Shown here: positions 9,004 to 21,842 of the stretch, piece by piece
Numbering within the stretch: position 1 is the first letter of the stretch
Layout of the letters: every line of letters begins with the position of its first letter
From: Nitrosomonadales bacterium
Lineage (GTDB): Bacteria > Pseudomonadota > Gammaproteobacteria > Burkholderiales > Gallionellaceae
NCBI GenBank assembly: GCA_016199835.1
Contig: JACQFX010000027.1
Location: forward strand, 1 to 64,000
DNA: 64,000 nucleotides
Direction: 5' to 3'
Made by a program: the position numbers and the translations under genes
Notes under the pieces: generated by a model
Database searches by the model: none
Seen by the model: the letters and a program-made list of their open reading frames with translations, nothing else
What the model was told of the DNA's origin: nothing

Positions 9004-9535
9004 ACAAGGGCGAATCCTGTTATCCATTGCGCGTGCCGCGATTTCCTCCGCCTTGAATATACCGCGTGCGGCAGATGAAAGCGCCGCCTGGCTATCCGAC
9101 TATGGCGCCTGTTTCGTCACCCTTACGCGATGGGGCGAATTGCGCGGCTGTATCGGCACGCTGCAAGCGCGTCGCTGCTTGCTGGATGATGTGCGCTGCA
9201 ACGCCGTGGCGGCGGCATTTCACGATCCGCGTTTCTTGCCATTGTCTGCGCCAGAACTGGGCGAGATCAAGATCGAGGTCTCCCTGTTGTCACCCGCGCA
9301 GGAAATGATTTTTAGCAGCGAGGCAGACGCCTTGAACCAATTGCACCCGCATGTGGATGGCGTGATATTCCAGTGCGGTTCGCATTGCAGCACCTTTCTG
9401 CCCCAGGTTTGGGAGCAATTACCGCAACCGCGCGAGTTCATGGCACACCTCAAACACAAGGCCGGGCTACCGACTGATTTCTGGTCGCCCGAAGTGAAAC
9501 TCTCGCGCTATACCGTAAAAAAGTGGAAGGAGTGA
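8993..9535 (+). CDS. amrA: AmmeMemoRadiSam system protein A (AMMECR1 domain)
   Basis: The 180-residue product is an AMMECR1-domain protein with the signature ELRGCIGTLQ and the following FHDPRFLPL segment. I chose the ATG at 8993, inside the end of the preceding gene, because the frame upstream of it is coding for the MEMO-like protein and GAGGGCAGGGG precedes it. The family is conserved from archaea to humans, without an agreed reaction. Overlap on the left and a 3-base gap on the right indicate translation coupling with its partners. Confidence 0.92.
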   Translation: MSAEQGRILLSIARAAISSALNIPRAADESAAWLSDYGACFVTLTRWGELRGCIGTLQARRCLLDDVRCNAVAAAFHDPRFLPLSAPELGEIKIEVSLLSPAQEMIFSSEADALNQLHPHVDGVIFQCGSHCSTFLPQVWEQLPQPREFMAHLKHKAGLPTDFWSPEVKLSRYTVKKWKE

Positions 9536-9538
9536 ATC

Positions 9539-10633
9539 ATGGACGAGGCCATACATGCCGATGAACGCCATCCGACCAAACACTGGCACAAGCTGGACGA
9601 TGGTCGCATCCAGTGCGACATCTGCCCACGCGACTGCAAAATGCGCGAAGGCCAGCGCGGCGCCTGTTTCGTGCGCGGCGTGGCGGACGGGCAAGTGGTG
9701 CTCACCACTTACGGACGTTCCTCCGGTTTTTGCATAGATCCGATCGAAAAAAAACCGCTCAACCATTTCTTTCCCGGCTCCAGCGTGTTCTCCTTCGGCA
9801 CGGCGGGGTGCAATCTCGCCTGCAAGTTCTGCCAGAACTGGGACATTTCGAAGTCGCGCGATATGGACAGGCTGATGGACAATGCCTCACCCGATGGCAT
9901 CGCCCAATCAGCAAAAAAACATGGCTGCAAGAGCGTGGCATTTACCTACAACGACCCGGTGGTGTTCTTCGAGTATGCGCTGGACACGGCTGACGCCTGT
10001 CACGCGCAAGGGCTCCAGACCGTGGCCGTGACCGCAGGCTACATACACGATGCGCCGCGCCGCGAGCTTTACGCCAAAATGGATGCCGCCAACATAGACC
10101 TCAAAGGCTTCACCGACGAGTTCTATGTCAAGCTGTGCAGCGCACATTTGCAGCCCATCCTCGATACGCTGATTTATGTGCAGCATGAAACGAACTGCTG
10201 GCTGGAGATCACCACCCTGCTGATTCCCGGCCATAATGACAGCGATGCCGAACTCGCCGCGTTGTCGAAGTGGGTGATGCGGGAACTCGGGCCGGATGTG
10301 CCGCTGCATTTCTCCGCTTTCCATCCCGATTGGAAGATGCCGGACGTCTCCCCCACTCCGCCCGCCACGCTGACGCGCGCACGCCGCATCGCGCTGGATG
10401 CCGGGCTGCATCACGTCTACACCGGCAACGTGCATGACCTGGAAGGAGGCATCACTTATTGCACTTCGTGCCATGCGTCGCTCATCGAGCGCGACTGGTA
10501 TCGGATCAACGCTTATCGGCTGACGGAAAGCGGCGCCTGCCCTCACTGCCACACGATATTGGCCGGGTGTTTTGGCAAATTCAGCGGGCAATTCGGGAGG
10601 ATGAGGATTCCCGTGCAAATAGCTTTAACCTGA
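9539..10633 (+). CDS. amrS: AmmeMemoRadiSam system radical SAM enzyme
   Basis: The 364-residue product has a radical SAM CxxxCxxC cluster (C91, C95, C98 in GCNLACKFCQNW) that should bind a 4Fe-4S cluster and S-adenosylmethionine. It is related to pyruvate-formate-lyase-activating enzymes. Additional cysteines occur at both ends: CDICPRDC near residues 25-32, and CTSC plus CPHCH near the C-terminus. These are candidates for further metal sites. It is the last gene of the three-gene AmmeMemoRadiSam operon and overlaps nothing downstream. The substrate is unknown. Confidence 0.92.
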   Translation: MDEAIHADERHPTKHWHKLDDGRIQCDICPRDCKMREGQRGACFVRGVADGQVVLTTYGRSSGFCIDPIEKKPLNHFFPGSSVFSFGTAGCNLACKFCQNWDISKSRDMDRLMDNASPDGIAQSAKKHGCKSVAFTYNDPVVFFEYALDTADACHAQGLQTVAVTAGYIHDAPRRELYAKMDAANIDLKGFTDEFYVKLCSAHLQPILDTLIYVQHETNCWLEITTLLIPGHNDSDAELAALSKWVMRELGPDVPLHFSAFHPDWKMPDVSPTPPATLTRARRIALDAGLHHVYTGNVHDLEGGITYCTSCHASLIERDWYRINAYRLTESGACPHCHTILAGCFGKFSGQFGRMRIPVQIALT

Positions 10634-10874
10634 CATTTTTTGCGGGGTTTTATAGCGCAGAATAAGGCGTATAGTGGTCACATAATATAAAACCGATAAG
10701 TATTACGCCATGCAGTCACCGTGCGTAAAGGAGAAGAGTAGCACCACACCCCGCGCGTTCCAGGCAGCGCGGCTTGTTTCAGACCGACTTTCACCGTGGC
10801 TGCTGCCCAGCGTTTTCCTTGCGATTCTGCACCGGTTCGCACCGTCAAACAGAGCGTCCGAAGGGGGAACTATC

Positions 10875-11861
10875 ATGCAAAAAACACTCTTTGCTTTGGC
10901 GCTTATCTCCCTGCTCGCGGCCTGCCAGAAATCGCCGCAGCAAAACGCGGAGCCGCCCCGGAAAATCACTGTCGCCTACACTTGGCAGCCGCAAAGCACG
11001 CTGGTGCACGTCGCGGTGGCGAAAGGCTATTTCGCCGAGGAAGGGCTGGCTGCCCAACCGCTGATGCACACCTATGGCAAGGCGGCCCTGCAATCGGTGA
11101 TCGAAGGCAAGGCGGACTTTGCCACCGTCGCGGAAACGCCCGTCATGTTCAATATACTCAAGGGCGAAAAGATTTTCGTGATCGCCAACATCGAGGCGAG
11201 CTCGATGAACAACGCGATCGTGGCAAGAAAGGACGCGGGCATTTCAAAGCCCGGCGACCTGAAGGGCAAGCGCATTGCCTACACGCCCGGCACTACATCG
11301 GAGTTTTTCCTTGACTCGCTGTTGACGGCCAATGGCCTCACGCGCAAGGAGACCCAGCCCGTCAGCCTGAAGCCTGAAGAATTCCAGGAGGCAATACTGG
11401 CGAAAAATGTGGATGCGGTATCCACCTGGAACTACCCGCTGACGCAGATAAAGCAGCAACTGGGAACTAACGGGATGATTTTCTTCGACCGGGAAATCTA
11501 CACCGAGACATTCAACATCGCCGCACGACAGGATTTTATCCGCAACAACCCTGAGACCGCGAAGCGCTTTCTCCGCGCGCTGATCAAGGCCGAAAACTTT
11601 GTAGCGGAAAATCCTGAGGAAGCGCAAGCCATCATGGCGGCAGCCACAAAGATTGACCGCAGCCTCATCCACGAAGTATGGAACGCCTTCAACTACCACG
11701 TGGTACTCGACCAGACGCTGCTGATCACGCTGGAGGATGAAGCCCGCTGGGCGATGAGGAACAAGCTGACTGACCGGACAGACATGCCGGACTTTTCCTG
11801 TTGCATATATCCGGACAGCCTCAGGGCAGTCAAACCCGAAGCGATCCGGATGAACAGATAA
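10875..11861 (+). CDS. Periplasmic substrate-binding lipoprotein (NMT1/SsuA-type) paired with a diguanylate cyclase
   Basis: The ATG at 10875 follows AAGGGGG; the frame extends upstream, but that part has no lipoprotein signal. The 328-residue product has a lipobox (LLAAC, Cys17), so it should be a lipoprotein. It then has the two-lobed NMT1/SsuA/TauA fold, with VAYTWQPQSTLVHVAVAKG and the KPGDLKGKRIAYTPGTTSE hinge region. No ABC permease or ATPase gene is nearby. The next gene, 6 bases downstream, encodes a transmembrane PAS-GGDEF protein, so this protein probably serves as the periplasmic sensing subunit of that receptor rather than as a transporter part. The ligand cannot be read from sequence. 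Confidence 0.85.
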   Translation: MQKTLFALALISLLAACQKSPQQNAEPPRKITVAYTWQPQSTLVHVAVAKGYFAEEGLAAQPLMHTYGKAALQSVIEGKADFATVAETPVMFNILKGEKIFVIANIEASSMNNAIVARKDAGISKPGDLKGKRIAYTPGTTSEFFLDSLLTANGLTRKETQPVSLKPEEFQEAILAKNVDAVSTWNYPLTQIKQQLGTNGMIFFDREIYTETFNIAARQDFIRNNPETAKRFLRALIKAENFVAENPEEAQAIMAAATKIDRSLIHEVWNAFNYHVVLDQTLLITLEDEARWAMRNKLTDRTDMPDFSCCIYPDSLRAVKPEAIRMNR

Positions 11862-11867
11862 ACCATC

Positions 11868-14800
11868 ATGCGCATCACCTCGCAATTGAAGATAAGCTCC
11901 ACTTTGACGATCATCGCCGTCATCGTCATGACGCCGGTGCTCACCTGGTCGCTCGGAGAATTCAAGCACGCAAAAAACGACTACGTCATCGCCACCACGA
12001 TCCTGGATAATTTTTTCGAACGCGCTTCCCTGCGGGACCAGTATTTTCTGTATCGCGAAGAACGTGTGCGGGTGCAGTGGGAGCAGAACAAGGCAATATC
12101 CGACCGCCTGTTGCAGCAGGCCATCAGGCAATTCCGGCGCGACGAAAACCAACAGACTCTGGAACGGCTGCGCCTGAATGTCGAGGATACCGCAGCCATT
12201 TTTCGCCGTGTCGCCAACAACACCAGGGCATTGAATGCCGCCACCGAAAACCGCCACGTTTACGAGGAACTCGACAGGCGGCTTTCCAGCCAACTGCTGC
12301 TGAAAGCCGCCGCAGTCCGCGATACGGCAACCGCCTTGAAGGATGCCAGCGCGCAGCAGGTCGAGACAACCTACAGACACCTGACCATCATCATCGGCTT
12401 GTTCGCATTCACGCTGGCGCTCGCCACCATCCTGACCTCCATGCACCTCCGCAGGATAATCCGCAAACGTCTGGCGCCGCTGCACGACGGGGCAAAGATC
12501 GTTGCCGACGGCAACCTGAACCACCGTATCGGGATGAGCGGCTCTGACGAATTTTCGGAACTGGCCCGCTCCATCAATGCCATGACGGACAAGCTCGCCG
12601 CAGAAATCAGCGCGCGCAAGGCGATTGAGGAAGACCTGCGCAATAACGCCCTGAGACTGGAGCTTGCCTTGCACGTTTCCAATTTCGGTATCTGGAATTG
12701 GGATTTTCGCAGCGGGGTTGTTTATCTCAGCCCGGAATACTATGCCATAACGGGATACCGGCCTGACGAAGTGGTCGCCGATTTTGAGTTCTTCAAATCC
12801 ATCATCCATCCAGACGATCTCCCCTACGTTTTGAAGACGATGGAAGAGCACATGCAGGGACAGTCGGAACAAAGCGTTTTCGACTATCGCATCATCGCCC
12901 GGGACGGCACGGTCAAATACTTGATGGGGTGCGGCAAGATCGTGGAACGCGACTCAGTCGGCACTCCGCTCAGAATGGCGGGAAGCATCACCGACATAAC
13001 CGAGCGCAAGCGGGTGGAGGAGACGCTGCACAAACTCTCCATCGCTGTCGAGCAAAGTCCCGCCTCAGTAATCATCACCGATCTGGAGGCCCGCATCCAG
13101 TACGTCAATCCGAGCTTCACCGAGGCCACCGGCTATAGCGCCGCCGAGGTGATCGGACAGAATCCGCGCATCCTGCAGTCGGGACAAATCTCCGGAGAAA
13201 TCTTTCATGAATTGTGGAACAGTCTGACCGGCGGCCATCCGTGGCATGGCGAGCTCCTCAACAAGCGCAAGAATGGCGAACTGTATTGGGAAGAGACCCA
13301 CATCGCTCCCGTTAAAAATCCGGCAGGCGCCATCACCCATTACGTCGCGATAAAAGTAGACATCTCGGAACGCAAGGCGATAGAGGAACGCCTGCACAAC
13401 AGCGAGGAACGCTTGCAGGCCGTCCTGAAATCATCCGAAGTTGCCATTGCGTGGGCCGATAATGCCGGGGTGATTGAATATTTAAATCCGAAATTCGTCT
13501 CGCTGTTCGGCTACACCTTGAGCGATGTTCCGAACATCGAACAATGGTATCTGCATGCCTACCCAGATGCGGATTACCGGGTGCAAATCGTGGCGGAATG
13601 GAACGCAAAAATAGCCCGCTCCCTTCCGGAAAAATCCTCCATAGAGCAGATGGAAGTGGAAGTTACATGCAAAGATGGCTCCGTGTGCCACGCTCTGCTC
13701 ATGGGGTCATGGTTCGGCAACCGATTGCTGGCGAACTTCAGCGATATCACCGAACGCAAACTTATCGAGGATCGCATCAAGGAATTGAACCGCGATTTTG
13801 TCTCCTTCCTGGAGAACACCAGCGACTTCATCTACTTCAAGGATGCAAGCAGCCGTTTCCGCTTCTGTAGTCAGGCTTTGGCCGACATCACGGGACACGC
13901 CAGTTGGCGCGACATGATAGGCAAGCACGACCTGGAGGTGTTCCCGCCGGACACCGCAAGGCTCAACCACGAAGAAGAGGTGCCAATATTCAATGAGGGC
14001 AAGCCGCTGCGGAACAAGATAGATCCTTACTATGACGCGGACGGCAGGCTGGGCTGGATCAGCACCAACAAGTGGCCGCTGCTGGATCATGCCGGCAAGG
14101 TGACCGGCCTGTTCGGGATTAGCCGCATCATCACCGAAAGCAGGCAGGCAGAGCAAGCCCTGCAAAGGGAAAGCGAGAAGAATCTGGCGCTGTTGCGCAA
14201 TTCCAGCGACGGCATCCACATCCTCGACACGGAAGGCAATGTCATCGAGGCCAGCGATTCCTTCTGCGCCATGCTGGGCTATCAGCGCGACGAGGTGATC
14301 GGCATGAACGTGGCGCAATGGGATGCACAGTTCACCGATGCCGAGCGTGTCCAGGTCATCAAGCAACAATTCGCGCAACCAAGTCATGCACTGTTCACCA
14401 CCCGCCACCGGCGCAAGGACGGCAGCGTCTTTGATGTCGAGGTCAGCGGCTTCCCGCTGGAGCTGGACGGCAAACCCGTGTTGTTCAACTCTTCGCGTGA
14501 TATTACCAAACGCAAGGCCGCCGAAGACAGGTTGACCAGCAGCGAGGCTCGCCTGCGCGCTATCCTGGACAATGTGCCTTACCTGATCTGGCTGAAAGAC
14601 ACAGAGGGACGCTTTATCGCGGTGAACAAGGCCTTTTTCAAAACCACCGGCCTGGCGAAAATACAGGACGTACTGGGAAAAACCGACCTCGATCTGTACC
14701 CGGAACAACTGGCGCAGAAATACCGCGCCGACGATGCCGAGGTACTATCCACTCGCAGGCAGAAATTGACTGAAGAAATATTCATGGACAACGACAAAGT

Positions 14801-15458
14801 GCACGACAAAGTGCATTGGGTCGAAACCTTCAAGGCACCAATCATGGATATGAATGACAACCTGCTTGGCACTACCGGCTTTGCACAGGACATCACCGGA
14901 CGGAAAAACGCAGAAGTGCAAATACGTCATCTGGCGCATTACGACACCCTGACCGACCTGCCCAACCGGACGCTGTTCAGCGACCGCTTGCAACAGGCTC
15001 TTGTCGCTGCCAGACGGGACAAGTCGTATCTGGCCTTGATGTTCATAGACCTGGATAAATTCAAGCCGATCAATGATACGCTGGGCCACCATGTGGGCGA
15101 CCTGTTACTGAAAGAAGTCACCAAACGTATGCAGGATTGCGTGCGCGAGTCAGATACCATTGCGCGATTTGGCGGCGACGAATTCGTAGTGTTGTTGCCG
15201 GTAATAGAGGCCGAACAGGATGCGCTGCTGGTAGCCGAAAAAATACGCCACTCGCTCAACCAGCCTTTCGTGCTGGTTGGCCAAAACCTGAATATATCTT
15301 CCAGCACGGGCGTCGCCGTTTATCCTGAACACGGAAGCAACGAAACCGAACTGATCGGGAATGCCGATATCGCGATGTATCACGCCAAGGAAGGCGGGCG
15401 TAACAACGTTGTGTTGTATAGGGCGGACATGCGTGACAACCGTAATAACGGAACATAA
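11868..15458 (+). CDS. Membrane-bound multi-PAS diguanylate cyclase
   Basis: This 1196-residue protein has a membrane helix at about 10-30, a periplasmic helical domain (31-170), a second helix (171-190), a HAMP domain (to about 245), six PAS domains in series (about 265-1015) and a C-terminal GGDEF domain. The active-site motif GGDEF is intact (1102-1106), and an RESD inhibitory-site motif lies 5 residues before it, so it should make c-di-GMP with product inhibition. There is no EAL domain. It begins 6 bases after a periplasmic binding lipoprotein gene, which suggests ligand input from the periplasm. The PAS array would add cytoplasmic signals. Confidence 0.93.
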   Translation: MRITSQLKISSTLTIIAVIVMTPVLTWSLGEFKHAKNDYVIATTILDNFFERASLRDQYFLYREERVRVQWEQNKAISDRLLQQAIRQFRRDENQQTLERLRLNVEDTAAIFRRVANNTRALNAATENRHVYEELDRRLSSQLLLKAAAVRDTATALKDASAQQVETTYRHLTIIIGLFAFTLALATILTSMHLRRIIRKRLAPLHDGAKIVADGNLNHRIGMSGSDEFSELARSINAMTDKLAAEISARKAIEEDLRNNALRLELALHVSNFGIWNWDFRSGVVYLSPEYYAITGYRPDEVVADFEFFKSIIHPDDLPYVLKTMEEHMQGQSEQSVFDYRIIARDGTVKYLMGCGKIVERDSVGTPLRMAGSITDITERKRVEETLHKLSIAVEQSPASVIITDLEARIQYVNPSFTEATGYSAAEVIGQNPRILQSGQISGEIFHELWNSLTGGHPWHGELLNKRKNGELYWEETHIAPVKNPAGAITHYVAIKVDISERKAIEERLHNSEERLQAVLKSSEVAIAWADNAGVIEYLNPKFVSLFGYTLSDVPNIEQWYLHAYPDADYRVQIVAEWNAKIARSLPEKSSIEQMEVEVTCKDGSVCHALLMGSWFGNRLLANFSDITERKLIEDRIKELNRDFVSFLENTSDFIYFKDASSRFRFCSQALADITGHASWRDMIGKHDLEVFPPDTARLNHEEEVPIFNEGKPLRNKIDPYYDADGRLGWISTNKWPLLDHAGKVTGLFGISRIITESRQAEQALQRESEKNLALLRNSSDGIHILDTEGNVIEASDSFCAMLGYQRDEVIGMNVAQWDAQFTDAERVQVIKQQFAQPSHALFTTRHRRKDGSVFDVEVSGFPLELDGKPVLFNSSRDITKRKAAEDRLTSSEARLRAILDNVPYLIWLKDTEGRFIAVNKAFFKTTGLAKIQDVLGKTDLDLYPEQLAQKYRADDAEVLSTRRQKLTEEIFMDNDKVHDKVHWVETFKAPIMDMNDNLLGTTGFAQDITGRKNAEVQIRHLAHYDTLTDLPNRTLFSDRLQQALVAARRDKSYLALMFIDLDKFKPINDTLGHHVGDLLLKEVTKRMQDCVRESDTIARFGGDEFVVLLPVIEAEQDALLVAEKIRHSLNQPFVLVGQNLNISSSTGVAVYPEHGSNETELIGNADIAMYHAKEGGRNNVVLYRADMRDNRNNGT

Positions 15459-15509
15459 TGCTCACGCAGTCTGTCTTATTGGCATACAGTTTCCGAGAAG
15501 GAGAAGATC

Positions 15510-15596
15510 ATGGACGTCCTGCGCAGCATCATGCTGTTCATCGGTATGATTGTATTGCTTGTCGTGTTGGGGCTGGTTTTTTTCGCCTCACACTGA
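15510..15596 (+). CDS. 28-residue single-helix membrane peptide
   Basis: A 29-codon frame starts at an ATG preceded by GAGAAGGAGAAG, a strong ribosome-binding site. It encodes an almost entirely hydrophobic peptide (MDVLRSIMLFIGMIVLLVVL and ending in FFASH) that would span the membrane once. It lies 51 bases after the diguanylate cyclase gene and could be co-transcribed with it. It is too short for homology by eye. The strong ribosome-binding site and the clean hydrophobic pattern are the only support. Confidence 0.5.
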   Translation: MDVLRSIMLFIGMIVLLVVLGLVFFASH

Positions 15597-15626
15597 GGGT
15601 CGTTGTACCGCGCTGAGCGGTGGCTA

Positions 15627-15809
15627 TCAATGCATGAGTACGAGATAGTCGATCACCGCATAGATGATGAATCCGCCGCCCCATAGCAACGCTTCCCGCA
15701 TGGAATCGCTGGAACAAACGCCCTGCCCCCGACAAGTCCAGAAGATTCCGGTGGTCAGCGCGCCTACCACAACCAACCCCAGCAGGAACATTTGAAGAGT
15801 GATGTTCAT
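15627..15809 (-). CDS. Small two-helix membrane protein
   Basis: The ATG at 15809 is preceded by GGAGGTGC at good spacing, so I prefer it to an in-frame start 13 codons upstream. The 60-residue product has two hydrophobic stretches, MFLLGLVVVGALTTGIFW and LLWGGGFIIYAVIDYLVL, separated by a short loop with two cysteines (TCRGQGVC). The family is not recognised. It is transcribed towards the 28-residue peptide gene and away from aconitase. Confidence 0.6.
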   Translation of the reverse strand: MNITLQMFLLGLVVVGALTTGIFWTCRGQGVCSSDSMREALLWGGGFIIYAVIDYLVLMH

Positions 15810-15999
15810 TTTCAGCACCTCCGACGGAAAGATACGTGGCACACTCAAATGGCAGAACGGAAGATTACCGCATCATGAAATATGATCATATATATCCGAA
15901 TACATAGCTAACTCCCCGGAATATATAGGCAGGAAGCGTAACTCGCACTGCACCCAAGCTATAATTAATTCCGCATATTTCGTCCTGGAGGAGTCTGCC

Positions 16000-18879
<2,880 letters not shown>

Positions 18880-18988
18880 ACAGAGAGGATATCTCCCTCT
18901 ATTAAAGCTTTTGACACCCCTGCCGTTAATGTTAATGTTCGTGCTGCATAGAACTATAAAATGATTCATCCGGGGAGCAGGTTAGAGC

Positions 18989-20602
18989 ATGAAAATCAAT
19001 ACGCCAGTAACCAACAATGAAGTCTTCATGCAGCCTGGGCGGCCTATCGTCAGCAAGACTGACCTCAAGGGCATCATAACCTACGCCAACCAGACGTTCA
19101 TAGACATCAGCGGTTACAGCCGCGAAGAGCTGATCGGCAAAAACCACAACATCGTGCGCCACCCGGACATGCCGGCTGGAGCTTTTGCCTGGCTGTGGGA
19201 CACGATACAGCAGGATCTGCCATGGCGCGGCATCGTAAAAAATCGCTGCAAGAATGGCGATTTTTACTGGGTGGAAGCCTATGCCACTCCTATCAAGGAA
19301 AATGGGCGCACCGTTGGCTACATGTCGGTGCGCAACATTCCGGATCGCGCCGAGGTCAAGGCTTGCGACGCCCTGTACAAGGAAATCCGCGAAGGCCGCG
19401 CAGGCTTGCCCAAGCGAGGTTTCAGGCTGGACGATGTCTCTTTCCAGACCAAACTCAACGTCATCTTCATCACCATGGCCGTCATGCTGGGCGGCAGCAA
19501 CCTGTATTACTTCCTGGAAGCCAAGACCACGCTGGAACAGATAGTCGCCTCCGTGGCCGGTGTTGGCACCCTGCTCACCATCGTCGCGCGCGTATGGCTG
19601 GGCGGCACGGTCAACCGCTTCCTTGGCAAGGCGCGCTACGCGCTGACCCAGATCGCCGAAGGTAATTTCAAGTTTACGGTCAGCGTGGACAGCCGCGATG
19701 AGTTCGGCCACATCCTGAACGAACTGGAATCCATGCGCATCAACCTGCGCGCCATCATCGCCGATGTGATGCTGGCAGCCAAAAACGTGGAAGCCGGCTC
19801 GCAAAATGTCGAGACCGAAATGCAAGGTGTGTTACAGCGCTCGAACAGCCAGGCTGAACGTGTCATGGGTGCCAGCACGGCTGTCGAGCAGATGCACAGC
19901 TCCATCGAGACCGCCAGCGACCATACCAAGACATCAGAGCAGATGGCTAATGTGACCATGGACATCGTGCGCGACGGCAGTCAAAAGATGGATCACAGCA
20001 TCGCTTCCGTGGAACGCATCGTATCGGTGGTAAACGAATCCCGAGCCACCATACTCAACCTGCACGAATCCATTCAGCGTATCGAGCAGCTCACCCAGAC
20101 TATCAAGGATGTGGCCGAACAAACCAATCTGCTCGCCCTCAATGCGGCGATCGAAGCGGCGCGCGCCGGAGAACAGGGGCGCGGTTTTGCAGTGGTAGCC
20201 GACGAAGTGCGCAAACTGGCGGAACGAACCGCGCGCAGCACCGTGGACATCAGCAGTACGGTAAACGGAATCCAGCAGGCGACTGAAGCCGCCGTCAGCT
20301 CCATGGACAACGCAGTCACCGAGGTGGGTCGCAGCACTACGCTGATCCAGGAAAGCAGCGCCAGCCTGGCAGACATCCTTGACGCCACCAACAAGGAAAT
20401 GGAAATGGCGCACGAAATATCCATGATGCTGCAACAACAGACGGTCGCGGCAGAAGATGTGGCGCGCAACATGTCCGATATCCAGATGCTGGCAACCAGC
20501 AATACCGACAGCATACGCAGCACTGAAAGCACCACCGAACAACTCACGCATACTGCTACCGAGTTAAGCCTGCTGGTCAAACATTTCGAGAAGTCGCTAT
20601 AG
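18989..20602 (+). CDS. Aer-like PAS-containing methyl-accepting chemotaxis protein
   Basis: The 537-residue protein has an N-terminal PAS domain (about 15-120) with the Aer-type features [12 protein letters not shown] and NIVRHPDMP, which in Aer binds FAD and senses redox or oxygen. It has a hydrophobic hairpin (about 152-205), a HAMP-like region and a signalling domain with the conserved hairpin tip [20 protein letters not shown]. It should signal to CheA/CheW. No large periplasmic domain is present, which agrees with internal energy or redox sensing. ATG follows GGGGAGCAGG. It is monocistronic by position. Confidence 0.92.
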   Translation: MKINTPVTNNEVFMQPGRPIVSKTDLKGIITYANQTFIDISGYSREELIGKNHNIVRHPDMPAGAFAWLWDTIQQDLPWRGIVKNRCKNGDFYWVEAYATPIKENGRTVGYMSVRNIPDRAEVKACDALYKEIREGRAGLPKRGFRLDDVSFQTKLNVIFITMAVMLGGSNLYYFLEAKTTLEQIVASVAGVGTLLTIVARVWLGGTVNRFLGKARYALTQIAEGNFKFTVSVDSRDEFGHILNELESMRINLRAIIADVMLAAKNVEAGSQNVETEMQGVLQRSNSQAERVMGASTAVEQMHSSIETASDHTKTSEQMANVTMDIVRDGSQKMDHSIASVERIVSVVNESRATILNLHESIQRIEQLTQTIKDVAEQTNLLALNAAIEAARAGEQGRGFAVVADEVRKLAERTARSTVDISSTVNGIQQATEAAVSSMDNAVTEVGRSTTLIQESSASLADILDATNKEMEMAHEISMMLQQQTVAAEDVARNMSDIQMLATSNTDSIRSTESTTEQLTHTATELSLLVKHFEKSL

Positions 20603-20620
20603 CCGCATGGGGCGCCCCCT

Positions 20621-21817
20621 TTATGCGGGGCGCATGAGTTCTTCGCAGCGGTCAGCGATCCTGGCTATCCTGTCCTGCTGGCTCTCGTGTGCATATTTCG
20701 CGGCGAACTCGCGCGCGCGCTGCCCGAATCCCGGTTCCGATAACAGGCGTCCGAGCGGTGCGGCATAATCGCAGTTCGGTACTTCCGAATTGACCAGCAG
20801 CCCCGCTCCCATGTTTTGCACGTTCAAAGCCAGCAGGAATTGTTCCAGTTGTCCGGGCAACAACAGCAAAGGTATCCCCGCCAACAGCACAGCCGAAACT
20901 GTCCCATGCCCGGCATTGCATACCACGACATCACACTGCCTGCCCAGGGTGGAAAAATCCACCGGAGCCGCAGAGAAGGCCAACTGCTGCGACTGGTAAC
21001 GCGCGATCAGGCCGGGGGAGATACCCGGCGCGTAGACCAGCACCCGCGCGGGCGCAACTGCCAGTGTCTGCAACACCCTTTCCAGTCCTTCATAATTCTT
21101 GTCCAGATAGGCGAACACGCGTTTGCTGCCATCAAGCGGCCACGCCGGCGTGTGGCCGACGCCGTAAGCATAGCGGGCGCCCCAGTAACGCGCGTTGCCA
21201 TCGCGCGCCGGGAAATGATCCAGCTCACGAAAGGTACAGAGAAAATCTTCCTCGACATCGAATATTCCCGCCAACCTGTCCAACGGCGCCACCCCATGCC
21301 GTTGCAACGCGGCATTGGCTGCCGCCAGCACCTGCGCCTCGTTCGCCTCTATCTGCTGCATCGGATGCTGCATCCACCATCGCATCGGAGGAAAAGGCGT
21401 CGTGCGCGGTGGCGAATAGAAACCTGTACCATACAAAGCCTTGGGGGTTGGCATGCCTCTGGACGCAAGCAGCGCGGCAGGGGCATGGTCGAAAATCAGC
21501 AATTGCGGCGCAACCAGGGTGTACAGATTACGCCAGGCATTGACCATGCTGTTCAGCCCTTCAGCATCCGCGAACCCGAACCCCATCAATATCTCGGCAT
21601 AGCTCATCGGGGGCGCCGCCCTCCCCTCCCCTTGCCAGATCGGCGCTTGCAGCAGCGGAAAGCCCGCGCCCTTCATCACCGACTCAACCCTGGAAAGGTC
21701 GCGCAACACCAGGATGGGTTCATGGCCGCGCTTGCGCAACTCCTGCGCCAGCGGGATAAAACCTCCCACATGCCCGAGGTTGGCGCCCAGCTCCCATATC
21801 AGCAAGACACGGCTCAA
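20621..21817 (-). CDS. UGT/MGT-type glycosyltransferase
   Basis: With a TTG start at 21817 (after GGGCGGGGGCA) the product has 398 residues and begins MSRVLLIWELGANLGHVGG, the usual GT-B N-terminal strand and glycine loop. An ATG at 21889 would add 24 residues that overlap the channel gene and look unlike the family. The C-terminal part shows the UGT-like donor-site region CNAGHGTVSAVLLAGIPLLL. It should move a sugar from a nucleotide donor to a small molecule or lipid, with acceptor unknown. It follows the potassium-channel gene by 25 bases, which may be only an operon neighbourhood. Confidence 0.75.
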   Translation of the reverse strand: MSRVLLIWELGANLGHVGGFIPLAQELRKRGHEPILVLRDLSRVESVMKGAGFPLLQAPIWQGEGRAAPPMSYAEILMGFGFADAEGLNSMVNAWRNLYTLVAPQLLIFDHAPAALLASRGMPTPKALYGTGFYSPPRTTPFPPMRWWMQHPMQQIEANEAQVLAAANAALQRHGVAPLDRLAGIFDVEEDFLCTFRELDHFPARDGNARYWGARYAYGVGHTPAWPLDGSKRVFAYLDKNYEGLERVLQTLAVAPARVLVYAPGISPGLIARYQSQQLAFSAAPVDFSTLGRQCDVVVCNAGHGTVSAVLLAGIPLLLLPGQLEQFLLALNVQNMGAGLLVNSEVPNCDYAAPLGRLLSEPGFGQRAREFAAKYAHESQQDRIARIADRCEELMRPA

Positions 21818-21842
21818 TTGTGCCCCCGCCCGTAAACCCTGA

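Noticed and set aside
11244-12872. A 542-codon minus-strand frame across the binding protein and cyclase genes
   Set aside because: It covers two well-supported plus-strand genes and shows no domain or start signal.
20604-20636. Hairpin between the chemoreceptor and glycosyltransferase genes as a terminator
   Set aside because: The ggggcg/cgcccc stem has an asymmetric bulge and no T-run on either side, and part of it is coding for the glycosyltransferase end.
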